Below, one piece after another: positions 1-5,401 of a stretch of DNA of 5,401 bases. Within the stretch, counting starts at the first letter, position 1; each line of letters opens with the position of its first letter. Under the pieces are notes generated by a model that ran no database searches, was not told the DNA's origin, and saw only the letters and a list, made by a program, of their open reading frames with translations. This DNA comes from Cytophagia bacterium (GTDB taxonomy: Bacteria; Bacteroidota; Bacteroidia; Cytophagales; Cyclobacteriaceae), in the NCBI GenBank assembly GCA_013373005.1, contig JABXIP010000416.1:1-5401 (forward strand), given 5' to 3'. A program made the position numbers and the translations under genes.

Positions 1-1067
1 CCAGTTGTCTGGAAGAAGCTACCTCTAGGTATCTGAATAGCGTTCTTCTCTTCGCTCAATTGTAGTCTTATTGAGATGGTTTGACCTCTTCTAACTCCTT
101 CCGGAATTTCACCAATCATCTCCACTACAAAGGTTCCATTATTAATCTCAGGGAATTTCTTTCTGATTTCTAGTCTGTATTCCTGACCAGCAAAGTCGTA
201 AGTACCTACAAGGCCTTCGTAAACCCTAGGAAGATAATGCTGATCTACATTAGCAGAGATTTTAAAACCATCAAGATCATCAATCTGAGCAATTGTAGTA
301 CCCTGATTAATAGACTGACCTATTTCTGCATTCACTGTAGAAAGCAACCCATCGATTGGAGCGGTCACATACAAATCGTTCAATTGTCTTTTAACGATTT
401 CTAAACTTTCTTGAGAGGTTACAAGTCTTTCTTCATTCTGCTTTACTTGCGTTACAGAGTTAAGGGAATCAAATTCCTTTTGCTTCAAAGTATTTTCGCG
501 GCTTGCCAATAATCTGTTGTACTGTCTCTTCGCGTTTAAGTACTCTTGCTCTGTAGCTACCTTATCATTATATAGTTTCTCAGTCCTCGTTAAAAGATCT
601 CTAGCAGCATCAATATCAAAATCAAGAGTAATCACCCTTGCTCTCGAGTTAAATAGAGATTGCTGTAGATTATTGTTGGTGTTCTCAATATCATTTCTCA
701 ACCTGTTGGTTTGAGTTTGTTGCTGAATATAACTCATCTCCAAGCTGCTATTCTCTAGCTTAAGGATGGTATCACCCTTTTCAACTCTAACCCCACCTTC
801 TAAGAATTTCTCTTGAACGTTTCCTCCAACTTTGGCGTCCATAAAAATGGTGGTCTTTGGCTGTACGGTACCTTCAATAGGAATATACTCCTGAAAAGGA
901 CCCTCAATAACAGCTTGTACACTGATCTTTTCTAATTCTACATTGAGTTTTGACGCATTGTCTGCAAAGACGAACACGTAGAGTATCAGATAAAGGATAC
1001 CCCCACTTCCAAGAATGGTTACTATGCGTTTAGTAGTCCAGGTCTTCTTCTTAATTTTTCTATCCAT
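1..1067 (-). CDS. HlyD/MacA-type efflux periplasmic adaptor subunit (partial, C-terminus off the left edge)
   Basis: This is a membrane-fusion (adaptor) protein that would bridge an inner-membrane transporter and a TolC-like outer-membrane channel. The ATG at 1067 is the start because an in-frame TAA lies only three codons upstream. The 355 visible residues show a basic cytoplasmic tip (1-14), one membrane anchor (about 15-35), and a periplasmic part: a first lipoyl half-motif (about 62-106, with PIEGTVQP and VEKGDTILKLEN), a long Gln/Asn/Glu-rich helical hairpin (about 107-231), and the second lipoyl half (about 232-268, with VTAPIDGLLS). A beta-barrel region follows, and the frame is still open at the edge. 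Full-length relatives are roughly 400-420 residues, so about 50-60 are missing. In Bacteroidota such adaptors often sit with MacB/FtsX-type ABC transporter genes, but an RND partner cannot be excluded. The gene is divergent from the two-component genes and is preceded by a sigma-54 type promoter sequence. Confidence 0.93.
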   Translation of the reverse strand, partial: MDRKIKKKTWTTKRIVTILGSGGILYLILYVFVFADNASKLNVELEKISVQAVIEGPFQEYIPIEGTVQPKTTIFMDAKVGGNVQEKFLEGGVRVEKGDTILKLENSSLEMSYIQQQTQTNRLRNDIENTNNNLQQSLFNSRARVITLDFDIDAARDLLTRTEKLYNDKVATEQEYLNAKRQYNRLLASRENTLKQKEFDSLNSVTQVKQNEERLVTSQESLEIVKRQLNDLYVTAPIDGLLSTVNAEIGQSINQGTTIAQIDDLDGFKISANVDQHYLPRVYEGLVGTYDFAGQEYRLEIRKKFPEINNGTFVVEMIGEIPEGVRRGQTISIRLQLSEEKNAIQIPRGSFFQTT

Positions 1068-1110
1068 TGCTATTTAGTCTAGTCGTGTTTTCTAATCCGA
1101 CCTGCTTTTG

Positions 1111-1125
1111 ACAACAAGGGTGCCA
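1111..1125 (-). promoter_or_regulatory. Candidate sigma-54 (RpoN) -24/-12 promoter of the adaptor gene
   Basis: Read on the minus strand the sequence is TGGCAC, five bases, TTGT. The known sigma-54 consensus is TGGCAC-N5-TTGC, so the -24 element is perfect, the spacing is exact, and only the last base of the -12 element differs. The predicted transcript start is near 1099, giving a leader of about 31 bases before the adaptor ATG at 1067. The neighbouring gene on the other side encodes an NtrC-family protein, the class of activator such promoters require, which raises the likelihood. Promoter activity itself is inferred. Confidence 0.6.
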
Positions 1126-1210
1126 CTTTTATAAAAAGCTTAAAATCAAAGAAATAGACTATTCTCGGAGCAAAAGGGTTGCATGGAAGTGTACAGATTT
1201 AAAACAGGGA

Positions 1211-1236
1211 TTGATCGGAAACGAACACATTTGATC
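1211..1236 (-). promoter_or_regulatory. Candidate enhancer (activator-binding) direct repeat upstream of the sigma-54 promoter
   Basis: TTGATC occurs at 1211-1216 and again at 1231-1236, exactly 20 bp apart, or about two helical turns. In both copies it is followed by two variable bases and AA. This places the repeats about 110-140 bases upstream of the predicted adaptor transcript start, the distance at which NtrC-family activators usually bind. The repeat is short and its dyad symmetry is weak, so this is a suggestion from position and spacing, not a recognised operator. Confidence 0.27.
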
Positions 1237-1258
1237 TAAACCTCAGAAGAAAAGGCAT

Positions 1259-1290
1259 AAAAAAAGGCTCGGTATGGTCAGCACCGAGCC
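1259..1290 (-). terminator. Intrinsic terminator, minus strand
   Basis: GGCTCGGT at 1266-1273 pairs perfectly with ACCGAGCC at 1283-1290, giving an 8-bp GC-rich stem with a nine-base loop. On the minus strand the stem is followed by seven T residues (A run at 1259-1265). There is no T run on the plus-strand side, so it acts on leftward transcription. No protein gene lies immediately upstream on that strand, so it probably ends a small RNA or acts as an attenuator in the adaptor leader. Confidence 0.8.
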
Positions 1291-1345
1291 CAAAGGTCAA
1301 AAACTCAAAATATCTGAATTAATCTTTAAATTAATTCAAAACAAC
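1259..1345 (-). ncRNA. Candidate small RNA or attenuated leader (about 85 nt), family not recognised
   Basis: The stretch is framed by a promoter-like sequence (1351-1380) and an intrinsic terminator (1259-1290), both on the minus strand. Between them lies a second perfect hairpin: GAATTAAT at 1316-1323 and ATTAATTC at 1330-1337, an 8-bp AT-only stem with a six-base loop. A transcript beginning near 1345 would be about 85 nt and would consist of this hairpin, a U- and G-containing linker and the terminator hairpin. I see no credible reading frame inside it. I do not recognise an RNA family. It could be an independent small RNA or the attenuated first part of a longer adaptor leader. Confidence 0.45.
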
Positions 1346-1350
1346 GTGTG

Positions 1351-1380
1351 CAATATAATGACTTTCAGTTCATCTGCAAA
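1351..1380 (-). promoter_or_regulatory. Candidate Bacteroidota housekeeping-type promoter for the small RNA
   Basis: On the minus strand TTTG (1380-1377) is followed, after 19 bases, by an element ending in TATATTG (1357-1351). The housekeeping promoter of Bacteroidota is described as TTTG near -33 and TAnnTTTG near -7; the -7 element here lacks one T. Transcription would begin near 1345 and reach the terminator at 1290-1259 about 85 bases later. The agreement of promoter and terminator spacing is the main support. Confidence 0.4.
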
Positions 1381-1483
1381 ACCTATTTTTAACATAAATG
1401 TGTCTTTTTCACACAATGGATGAAAAATATAAGTACCTACTTAGATTTAGTAAATTTCAACTTTATTTAATTCTAAATTGATT

Positions 1484-1511
1484 TTTGAGTAATCACAGGC
1501 TCTTACCTTTT
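1484..1511 (+). promoter_or_regulatory. Weak candidate promoter for the two-component genes
   Basis: TTTG at 1484-1487 and TACCTTTT at 1504-1511 resemble the Bacteroidota -33 and -7 elements; the last base of the -7 box is T instead of G, and the gap of 16 bases is short. It would give a leader of about 125 bases before the GTG at 1644. No better plus-strand candidate was seen in the gap. In such AT-rich DNA a chance match is quite likely. Confidence 0.2.
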
Positions 1512-1597
1512 ATTCTTCATTTATATGTACGATATCGATCTAATTTGCGTACTAATACGGACACTTTCTCCCGATAATCCTTTAAATTCACACCTAT

Positions 1598-1609
1598 TGC
1601 CAATTGGCA
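1598..1609. repeat. Perfect 12-bp palindrome, possible operator
   Basis: TGCCAATTGGCA is a perfect inverted repeat ending 34 bases before the response regulator start. Its GC-containing ends stand out from the AT-rich surroundings. Its place between any promoter and the start codon suits a site for a dimeric regulator, for instance autoregulation. It contains TTGGCA, which recalls a sigma-54 -24 element, but no -12 element follows at the right distance on either strand. Confidence 0.35.
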
Positions 1610-1643
1610 TCATTTCAGTTGTTAATAGCCCAAAATAAAATCA

Positions 1644-3020
1644 GTGGATAAGGAATTAGGAAAAATCTTGATCATCGATGACGATGAGGACGTGCTCATC
1701 GCAGCCAAACTATTATTAAAGAAACATGCCCGCGAGGTGATTATCGAGAAGAATCCTAAAAAGATTCCTTTCCTAATGAACAATGGCACCTACGATGTCA
1801 TTCTCCTAGACATGAACTTTAGCCATGATACCACAAGTGGTAAAGAGGGCTTTTATTGGTTGGAGCAAATTCTAGAGGCAGACCCAAAAGCTGTGGTTAT
1901 TCTTATTACCGCATTTGGCGATGTAGAAATGGCCGTTAAGGCTCTAAAAGAAGGTGCAACTGATTTTGTGTTGAAGCCATGGCAAAATGAAAAATTGATT
2001 GCTACCCTATCTTCTGCCATCAAACTGAAGCAGAGTTATAAGGAAGTAGAGAAACTCAAAAGTGCTAAAAAGCAGCTGGAAGATGACATCAGCAAGCCCT
2101 TCAATGATATTATTGGAGATAGCCCAGCCATGAAGAATGTCTTTAGCATTATAGACAAAGTGGCCGGCACCGATGCCAACGTATTAATTCTAGGTGAAAA
2201 CGGTACCGGAAAAGAATTGGTAGCCAGGGCACTTCACAAAAGATCTTTACGAAAAGACAATGTATTTGTGGGCGTAGATATGGGCGCCATTACCGAAACA
2301 CTTTTCGAATCTGAGCTATTCGGCCATAAAAAAGGTGCATTTACTGATGCCAAGGAAGATAGGGCCGGAAGGTTCGAAGTAGCTTCCGGAGGCTCTCTAT
2401 TCCTAGATGAGATTGGTAACCTTAGTATGCCCTTGCAATCAAAGCTATTGACCGTTTTACAAGGCAGACAAGTAACAAGGATAGGAACCAATAAGCCGAT
2501 GGACATAGACATCAGGCTAATTTGTGCTACCAATATGCCTGTGTATGAAATGGTGGCTGAAAACACATTCCGTCAAGATTTGCTCTACAGAATCAATACG
2601 GTGGAAATTCATCTGCCTCCACTAAGAGATAGACAAGACGATATAAACTTATTGGCCGACCACTTTGTGAAGGTCTATTCAGAGAAATACAGAAAACAAC
2701 AGAAAAAAATAGCCCCTTCTACCTATAAGAAGCTTTCAAAATACTCGTGGCCAGGAAATATTCGAGAGTTGCAACATGCCATTGAAAGAGCCATTATTAT
2801 GAGTGAAGGTAATGTGCTAATGCCCGATGACTTCTTCTTTCTTGTTCAGAAGGCAGATAGCCAAACTGAAGCAGCCGACAACCTAAATCTTGACGATGTT
2901 GAAAAGAATGTAATCCTAAGAGCCATCAACAAGCACTCGGGCAACATTTCCAAGGCAGCCAAAGAATTAGGGCTGACCAGAGCTTCCCTTTACCGAAGAC
3001 TTGAGAAGCATGGGCTTTAA
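1644..3020 (+). CDS. NtrC-family sigma-54-dependent response regulator
   Basis: A DNA-binding response regulator that, when phosphorylated by its kinase, should drive open-complex formation by sigma-54 RNA polymerase. GTG is the start: an in-frame TAG lies at 1626-1628, no other start lies between, and the receiver's first strand begins at residue 8. The 458 residues show a receiver domain (about 6-125; acidic pocket D12/D13, phospho-acceptor D56, T89, K111), a charged linker, and the AAA+ domain (about 156-390) with Walker A GENGTGKE (184-191), the sigma-54 loop as GAFTDA (231-236) instead of GAFTGA, Walker B LFLDEIGN (252-259), arginines at 310 and 316, and sensor II WPGNIREL (369-376). A Fis-type helix-turn-helix (about 416-458) ends the protein. 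Length and order are standard for NtrC-type regulators. The kinase gene overlaps its 3' end by 11 bases, so the two are almost surely co-transcribed. Confidence 0.96.
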   Translation: MDKELGKILIIDDDEDVLIAAKLLLKKHAREVIIEKNPKKIPFLMNNGTYDVILLDMNFSHDTTSGKEGFYWLEQILEADPKAVVILITAFGDVEMAVKALKEGATDFVLKPWQNEKLIATLSSAIKLKQSYKEVEKLKSAKKQLEDDISKPFNDIIGDSPAMKNVFSIIDKVAGTDANVLILGENGTGKELVARALHKRSLRKDNVFVGVDMGAITETLFESELFGHKKGAFTDAKEDRAGRFEVASGGSLFLDEIGNLSMPLQSKLLTVLQGRQVTRIGTNKPMDIDIRLICATNMPVYEMVAENTFRQDLLYRINTVEIHLPPLRDRQDDINLLADHFVKVYSEKYRKQQKKIAPSTYKKLSKYSWPGNIRELQHAIERAIIMSEGNVLMPDDFFFLVQKADSQTEAADNLNLDDVEKNVILRAINKHSGNISKAAKELGLTRASLYRRLEKHGL

Positions 3021-4359
3021 AAATATGAGAATTGCCATTCTAATTAGAGTCATCTTACTGATTGGCTCTATTTTTCTTTTGGCCTATACCTATTATGATG
3101 TTCCGAACAATGTAAACCTTGTATTTATAGGAATTCTCATTGCCGTTCAGATCTACTTTCTTATCAGAACATTGGATAAAACCAATCGGGAAATCGCTTC
3201 ATTTCTCAGTTCAATTAAATACGATGACTTCACCACTACCTACCCTACTGCCGGGAGAGGTAGGTCTATGAATGAACTCTATAACGAATTCAACAGTGTG
3301 ATTCGAAAGTTCAGAGAAATCAGAGCAGAAAAAGAAGCTAACTACCACTATTTCAGAACAATAGTTCAACATGTGGCCATTGGACTGGTAACCTTCAACA
3401 AACTAGGGGAAATACAAATAGTCAACAGTGCTGCCAAAAAGCTCATGGGAGTTGAGTCACTGAATAGCATCTTTGAACTCAGTAAAGTAAGCCCCAAACT
3501 CGTTGAATCTCTGGTCAAACTGAAGACCGGAGGTAGCGCCCTAATTGAATTGACCAATGAAGGAACTCGCACTCAGCTTTCTATTTATGTGATTGAGTTA
3601 GTACTGAGAGGCGAAGAATTCAAACTCGTTTCCATCCAAAACATTCAGTCTGAGCTCGAGGAGAAAGAGATGGATGCCTGGCAAAACCTCATTAGAGTAC
3701 TTACTCATGAAATCATGAATTCGGTTACACCGCTTTCTTCATTGGCTAGTACCGTTGAAGTTAATCTGGTTGATAACATTGAAGACAACGTGCCTATTGA
3801 GAAAGAAGAGCTGGAAGATATCTATCTGGCCGTTCAAACCATTAAAAGAAGAAGTGAGGGTCTAATCAGGTTTGTTTCTGACTTTAGAAATCTTACCAGA
3901 ATTCCAGAGCCTAAGATACATGAGATAGAGATTAGAAAGGTAATAGATCACATTAAGGTGCTTCTGGCGCATGATATGTTGGCCAGAGGGATTGAATTTG
4001 TGGTGAAGATTAACCCTAAAGACTTAAAGATCCATGTTGATAAAGAGCTGATCGATCAGGTACTGATTAATCTCATTCAAAATGCCATGCATGCTTTGGA
4101 AGATAAAGAAGGAGATAAAATGATTATTGTGAATGCCTATGTGAATGAATATGGAAGACCAACCATGAAAATTCGTGATAATGGCTCCGGAATTGATGAA
4201 GAAGCTCTAGGGAAAATCTTTATTCCGTTCTTCACAACCAAAAAGCAAGGATCCGGCATTGGCTTGTCTCTATCAAAACAAATAATGAGAAAACATGGAG
4301 GTGCCATTACCGTCCGTTCAGTACTGAAAGAAGGCACAGAATTCACATTAAGGTTTTAG
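3010..4359 (+). CDS. PAS-containing sensor histidine kinase, NtrY-like
   Basis: The membrane-bound partner of the preceding regulator. The 449 residues (from the ATG at 3010) show two membrane segments (about 8-28 and 35-52) separated by only a few residues, a cytoplasmic linker, and a PAS-like domain (about 112-210, with HVAIGLVTF and IVNSAAKKLMG). The dimerisation domain carries phospho-acceptor H233 in LTHEIMNSVTP. The HATPase domain has an N-box (NLIQNAMHAL, N354 and N358), a G1 box (DNGSGID, D390) and a GSGIGLSLS box (from 414). All catalytic motifs are intact. Signals are probably read in or near the membrane or by the PAS domain, because almost no periplasmic part exists. The ATG at 3010 overlaps the regulator by 11 bases and gives the MGFKNMR-type N-terminus usual for such kinases. 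Alternatives are TTG at 3001 and ATG at 3025, the latter just four bases past the regulator stop. Confidence 0.94.
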   Translation: MGFKNMRIAILIRVILLIGSIFLLAYTYYDVPNNVNLVFIGILIAVQIYFLIRTLDKTNREIASFLSSIKYDDFTTTYPTAGRGRSMNELYNEFNSVIRKFREIRAEKEANYHYFRTIVQHVAIGLVTFNKLGEIQIVNSAAKKLMGVESLNSIFELSKVSPKLVESLVKLKTGGSALIELTNEGTRTQLSIYVIELVLRGEEFKLVSIQNIQSELEEKEMDAWQNLIRVLTHEIMNSVTPLSSLASTVEVNLVDNIEDNVPIEKEELEDIYLAVQTIKRRSEGLIRFVSDFRNLTRIPEPKIHEIEIRKVIDHIKVLLAHDMLARGIEFVVKINPKDLKIHVDKELIDQVLINLIQNAMHALEDKEGDKMIIVNAYVNEYGRPTMKIRDNGSGIDEEALGKIFIPFFTTKKQGSGIGLSLSKQIMRKHGGAITVRSVLKEGTEFTLRF

Positions 4360-4408
4360 TTTTTGTTGAAATGATTTAACTTCCGCCCTCTAATTGATCA
4401 CAAACCGA

Positions 4409-4645
4409 ATGAGCAATACTCTAGATAAGGTAACTCAAATACTAGTTGAAAAAATAGGCATTGCGCCCACAGAGGCCACTCTCGATGCCAACTTCATTAA
4501 AGATTTAGGAATTGATTCTCTAGACTATGCTGAAATAGTGATGGAGTTTGAACAAACCTTCGATATCAGAATTCCGGATAGCGATGCTGAGAAACTACAA
4601 ACAGTAGGTCAGGCAGTAAAATACATCGAAGAGCAAACAGCTTAA
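4409..4645 (+). CDS. Acyl carrier protein
   Basis: A small acidic cytoplasmic carrier that holds acyl chains as thioesters on a 4'-phosphopantetheine arm. The 78 residues match the usual ACP length. The attachment motif is present as LGIDSLDYAEIVMEFE, with the modified serine at residue 37, and is followed by the recognition-helix and helix III pattern (FDIRIPDSDAEKLQTVG). ATG at 4409 is preferred over the in-frame TTG at 4394 because it gives the standard ACP N-terminus. It lies 49 bases after the kinase stop with no clear terminator between, so read-through from the two-component genes is possible. No ketosynthase or other fab gene is next to it, so it may be a second, specialised ACP and not the main fatty acid synthesis one (acpP). 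That choice cannot be made from the window. Confidence 0.93.
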   Translation: MSNTLDKVTQILVEKIGIAPTEATLDANFIKDLGIDSLDYAEIVMEFEQTFDIRIPDSDAEKLQTVGQAVKYIEEQTA

Positions 4646-4781
4646 GAACTAGTATTAAGCCAGTTTTATCTCAATATACTTCTGAAGAACTAATTATTAC
4701 ATTCTCATAATTCACTGTTCACGAAGGGGTCACACTTAAGGGCGATATTGTATTAACCCGATTCCCCCAAATACCCAGACA

Positions 4782-5401
4782 GTGAAGATTGAATGTAAGA
4801 CCATAATTGTATCCGATGTACACCTTGGAACCAAAGGCTCAAAATCCAAAGAGCTGGTAAGGTTTCTGAAACAATACAGGTGTAAAAACCTAATCCTGAA
4901 CGGAGACATCATAGACGGATGGCAACTTCGCAAGTCAGGCAAATGGAAACGCAAGCACACCCGGTTTTTCACCAAAATCCTCAAAATGATAGAGGAAGAT
5001 GGTACCAAAATCACCTACCTAAGGGGTAATCATGACGACTTTCTAGACCAAGTATTACCATTCACAGTTGGCAATCTTGAGATTGCCAGAGACATGATTT
5101 ATGAGTCGAAGGACAGAAAATATTACATAGTTCATGGCGATGTATTCGATTCTATAACCTCCCAATTCAAATGGATTGCCAAGTTGGGTGACATTGGATA
5201 TACCTTTCTACTTTGGCTCAATCGCCAATACAACTTCAGAAGAATGAAGAAAGGACTGCCTTACTTCTCATTATCTCAAAAGATAAAAGGTAAAGTAAAG
5301 AAAGCAGTTAAATACATAGACGACTTTGAAACGCAGTTAGCCTCAATGGCCAAATACAAAAACTGTGAAGGAATAATCTGCGGACACATTCATCAGCCAG
5401 C
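4782..5401 (+). CDS. LpxH-like metallophosphoesterase (UDP-2,3-diacylglucosamine diphosphatase family), partial
   Basis: A calcineurin-like phosphoesterase related to LpxH, the enzyme that cleaves UDP-2,3-diacylglucosamine to lipid X and UMP in lipid A synthesis. The 206 visible residues carry the dinuclear metal motifs in order: SDVHLG (D12, H14), NGDIIDGW (D42), GNHD (N83, H84), HGDVFD (H118) and GHIHQP (H202, H204) right at the window edge. Family members are usually about 240-280 residues, so only a C-terminal tail is missing. GTG at 4782 is the start: an in-frame TAA lies at 4737-4739, and the first beta strand leading to SDVHLG begins at about residue 6. It lies 136 bases after the ACP gene, on the same strand. 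The family also includes enzymes whose substrate is not proven, so the lipid A role is inferred from family membership and the ACP neighbour. Confidence 0.9.
   Translation, partial: MKIECKTIIVSDVHLGTKGSKSKELVRFLKQYRCKNLILNGDIIDGWQLRKSGKWKRKHTRFFTKILKMIEEDGTKITYLRGNHDDFLDQVLPFTVGNLEIARDMIYESKDRKYYIVHGDVFDSITSQFKWIAKLGDIGYTFLLWLNRQYNFRRMKKGLPYFSLSQKIKGKVKKAVKYIDDFETQLASMAKYKNCEGIICGHIHQP

Larger units (their letters stand above)
1068..1643. other. Divergent intergenic region between the adaptor gene and the response regulator gene
   Basis: These 576 bases hold no convincing protein gene on either strand. The left part (1068-1260) carries the sigma-54 type promoter and the direct repeat in front of the adaptor. 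The middle (1259-1380) looks like a small minus-strand transcription unit. The right part (1381-1643) is strongly AT-rich. It holds a short hairpin (TGTGT at 1399-1403 pairing with ACACA at 1411-1415), an imperfect dyad at 1548-1559 and a perfect palindrome at 1598-1609, with only a weak promoter candidate for the regulator gene. The gap is much larger than the others in the window, which fits a region devoted to regulation. Confidence 0.8.

Noticed and set aside
517..714. Plus-strand open frame inside the adaptor gene
   Set aside because: It is antisense to the coiled-coil region of a well-supported gene and its Ser/Leu-rich product shows no domain.
1147..1174. A housekeeping-type promoter for the adaptor on the minus strand (TTTG at 1174-1171, TTTCTTTG at 1154-1147)
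   Set aside because: The spacing is short (16 bases) and the -7 box lacks its conserved TA; the sigma-54 type sequence closer to the gene is a much better match.
1343..1402. A 19-codon minus-strand reading frame starting with ATG and ending at a TGA near the small RNA start
   Set aside because: It is very short, has no ribosome binding site, and overlaps the promoter elements of the candidate small RNA; nothing suggests it is translated.
1548..1559. Imperfect dyad CGTACTAATACG
   Set aside because: Ten of twelve positions are symmetric, but it is short and isolated, with no promoter element at a telling distance; noted only as part of the intergenic description.
1529..1617. A 30-codon minus-strand reading frame in the right part of the gap
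   Set aside because: No recognisable protein pattern, no start context, and random frames of this length are expected in 350 bases.
1598..1623. A sigma-54 promoter for the regulator gene, starting from TTGGCA in the palindrome
   Set aside because: The nearest TTG (1619-1621) is about three bases too far from the GG for the fixed -24/-12 spacing, and the opposite strand also lacks a -12 element at the correct distance.
4644..4692. Direct repeat AAGAACTA at 4644-4651 and 4685-4692, and similar GTATTAA(G/C)CC at 4652-4661 and 4750-4759
   Set aside because: The copies are short, irregularly placed and partly within the ACP stop codon; chance is the likelier explanation in this AT-rich gap.
4736..5014. 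Minus-strand open frame across the start of the phosphoesterase
   Set aside because: It is antisense to a frame carrying all the metal-binding motifs of a known family, so it is a shadow.

Overview
The window most likely comes from a member of the Bacteroidota, perhaps a Cytophagales-type marine or soil bacterium. The reasons are the moderate AT richness, the lack of clear Shine-Dalgarno sequences, candidate promoters of the TTTG / TAnnTTG type, and the protein families present (a HlyD-type adaptor, an NtrC-family regulator and an NtrY-like kinase in a layout familiar from that phylum). The genus cannot be fixed from the sequence alone.

Layout. Positions 1-1067 (minus strand) hold the N-terminal 355 residues of a membrane-anchored HlyD/MacA-type periplasmic adaptor; its 3' end lies beyond the left edge. 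A 576-base divergent intergenic region (1068-1643) follows. Read leftward it carries a good sigma-54 type -24/-12 promoter 44 bases before the adaptor start, a 20-bp-spaced direct repeat at enhancer distance, and what looks like a free-standing small RNA unit (promoter, hairpin, intrinsic terminator) on the minus strand. Read rightward it holds only a weak promoter candidate and a perfect 12-bp palindrome before the next gene. Positions 1644-3020 encode an NtrC-family response regulator with REC, AAA+ and Fis-type HTH domains and a GTG start. An 11-base overlap leads into 3010-4359, a two-TM, PAS-containing sensor histidine kinase. A 49-base gap leads to a 78-residue acyl carrier protein (4409-4645). 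After a further 136 bases comes the start of an LpxH-like metallophosphoesterase (4782 to the right edge, 206 residues seen, GTG start). I saw no convincing terminator or promoter in the two short gaps 4360-4408 and 4646-4781. No tRNA, rRNA, CRISPR array or insertion sequence was seen.

How the parts may work together (inference). The kinase and regulator form a co-transcribed two-component pair. The regulator has the architecture of a sigma-54 activator, and the one good sigma-54 promoter-like sequence found in the gap points at the divergent adaptor gene. The simplest reading is an envelope-sensing circuit that switches on an exporter through sigma-54. The ACP and LpxH-like genes downstream suggest lipid or lipid A metabolism; a functional link to the circuit is not shown.
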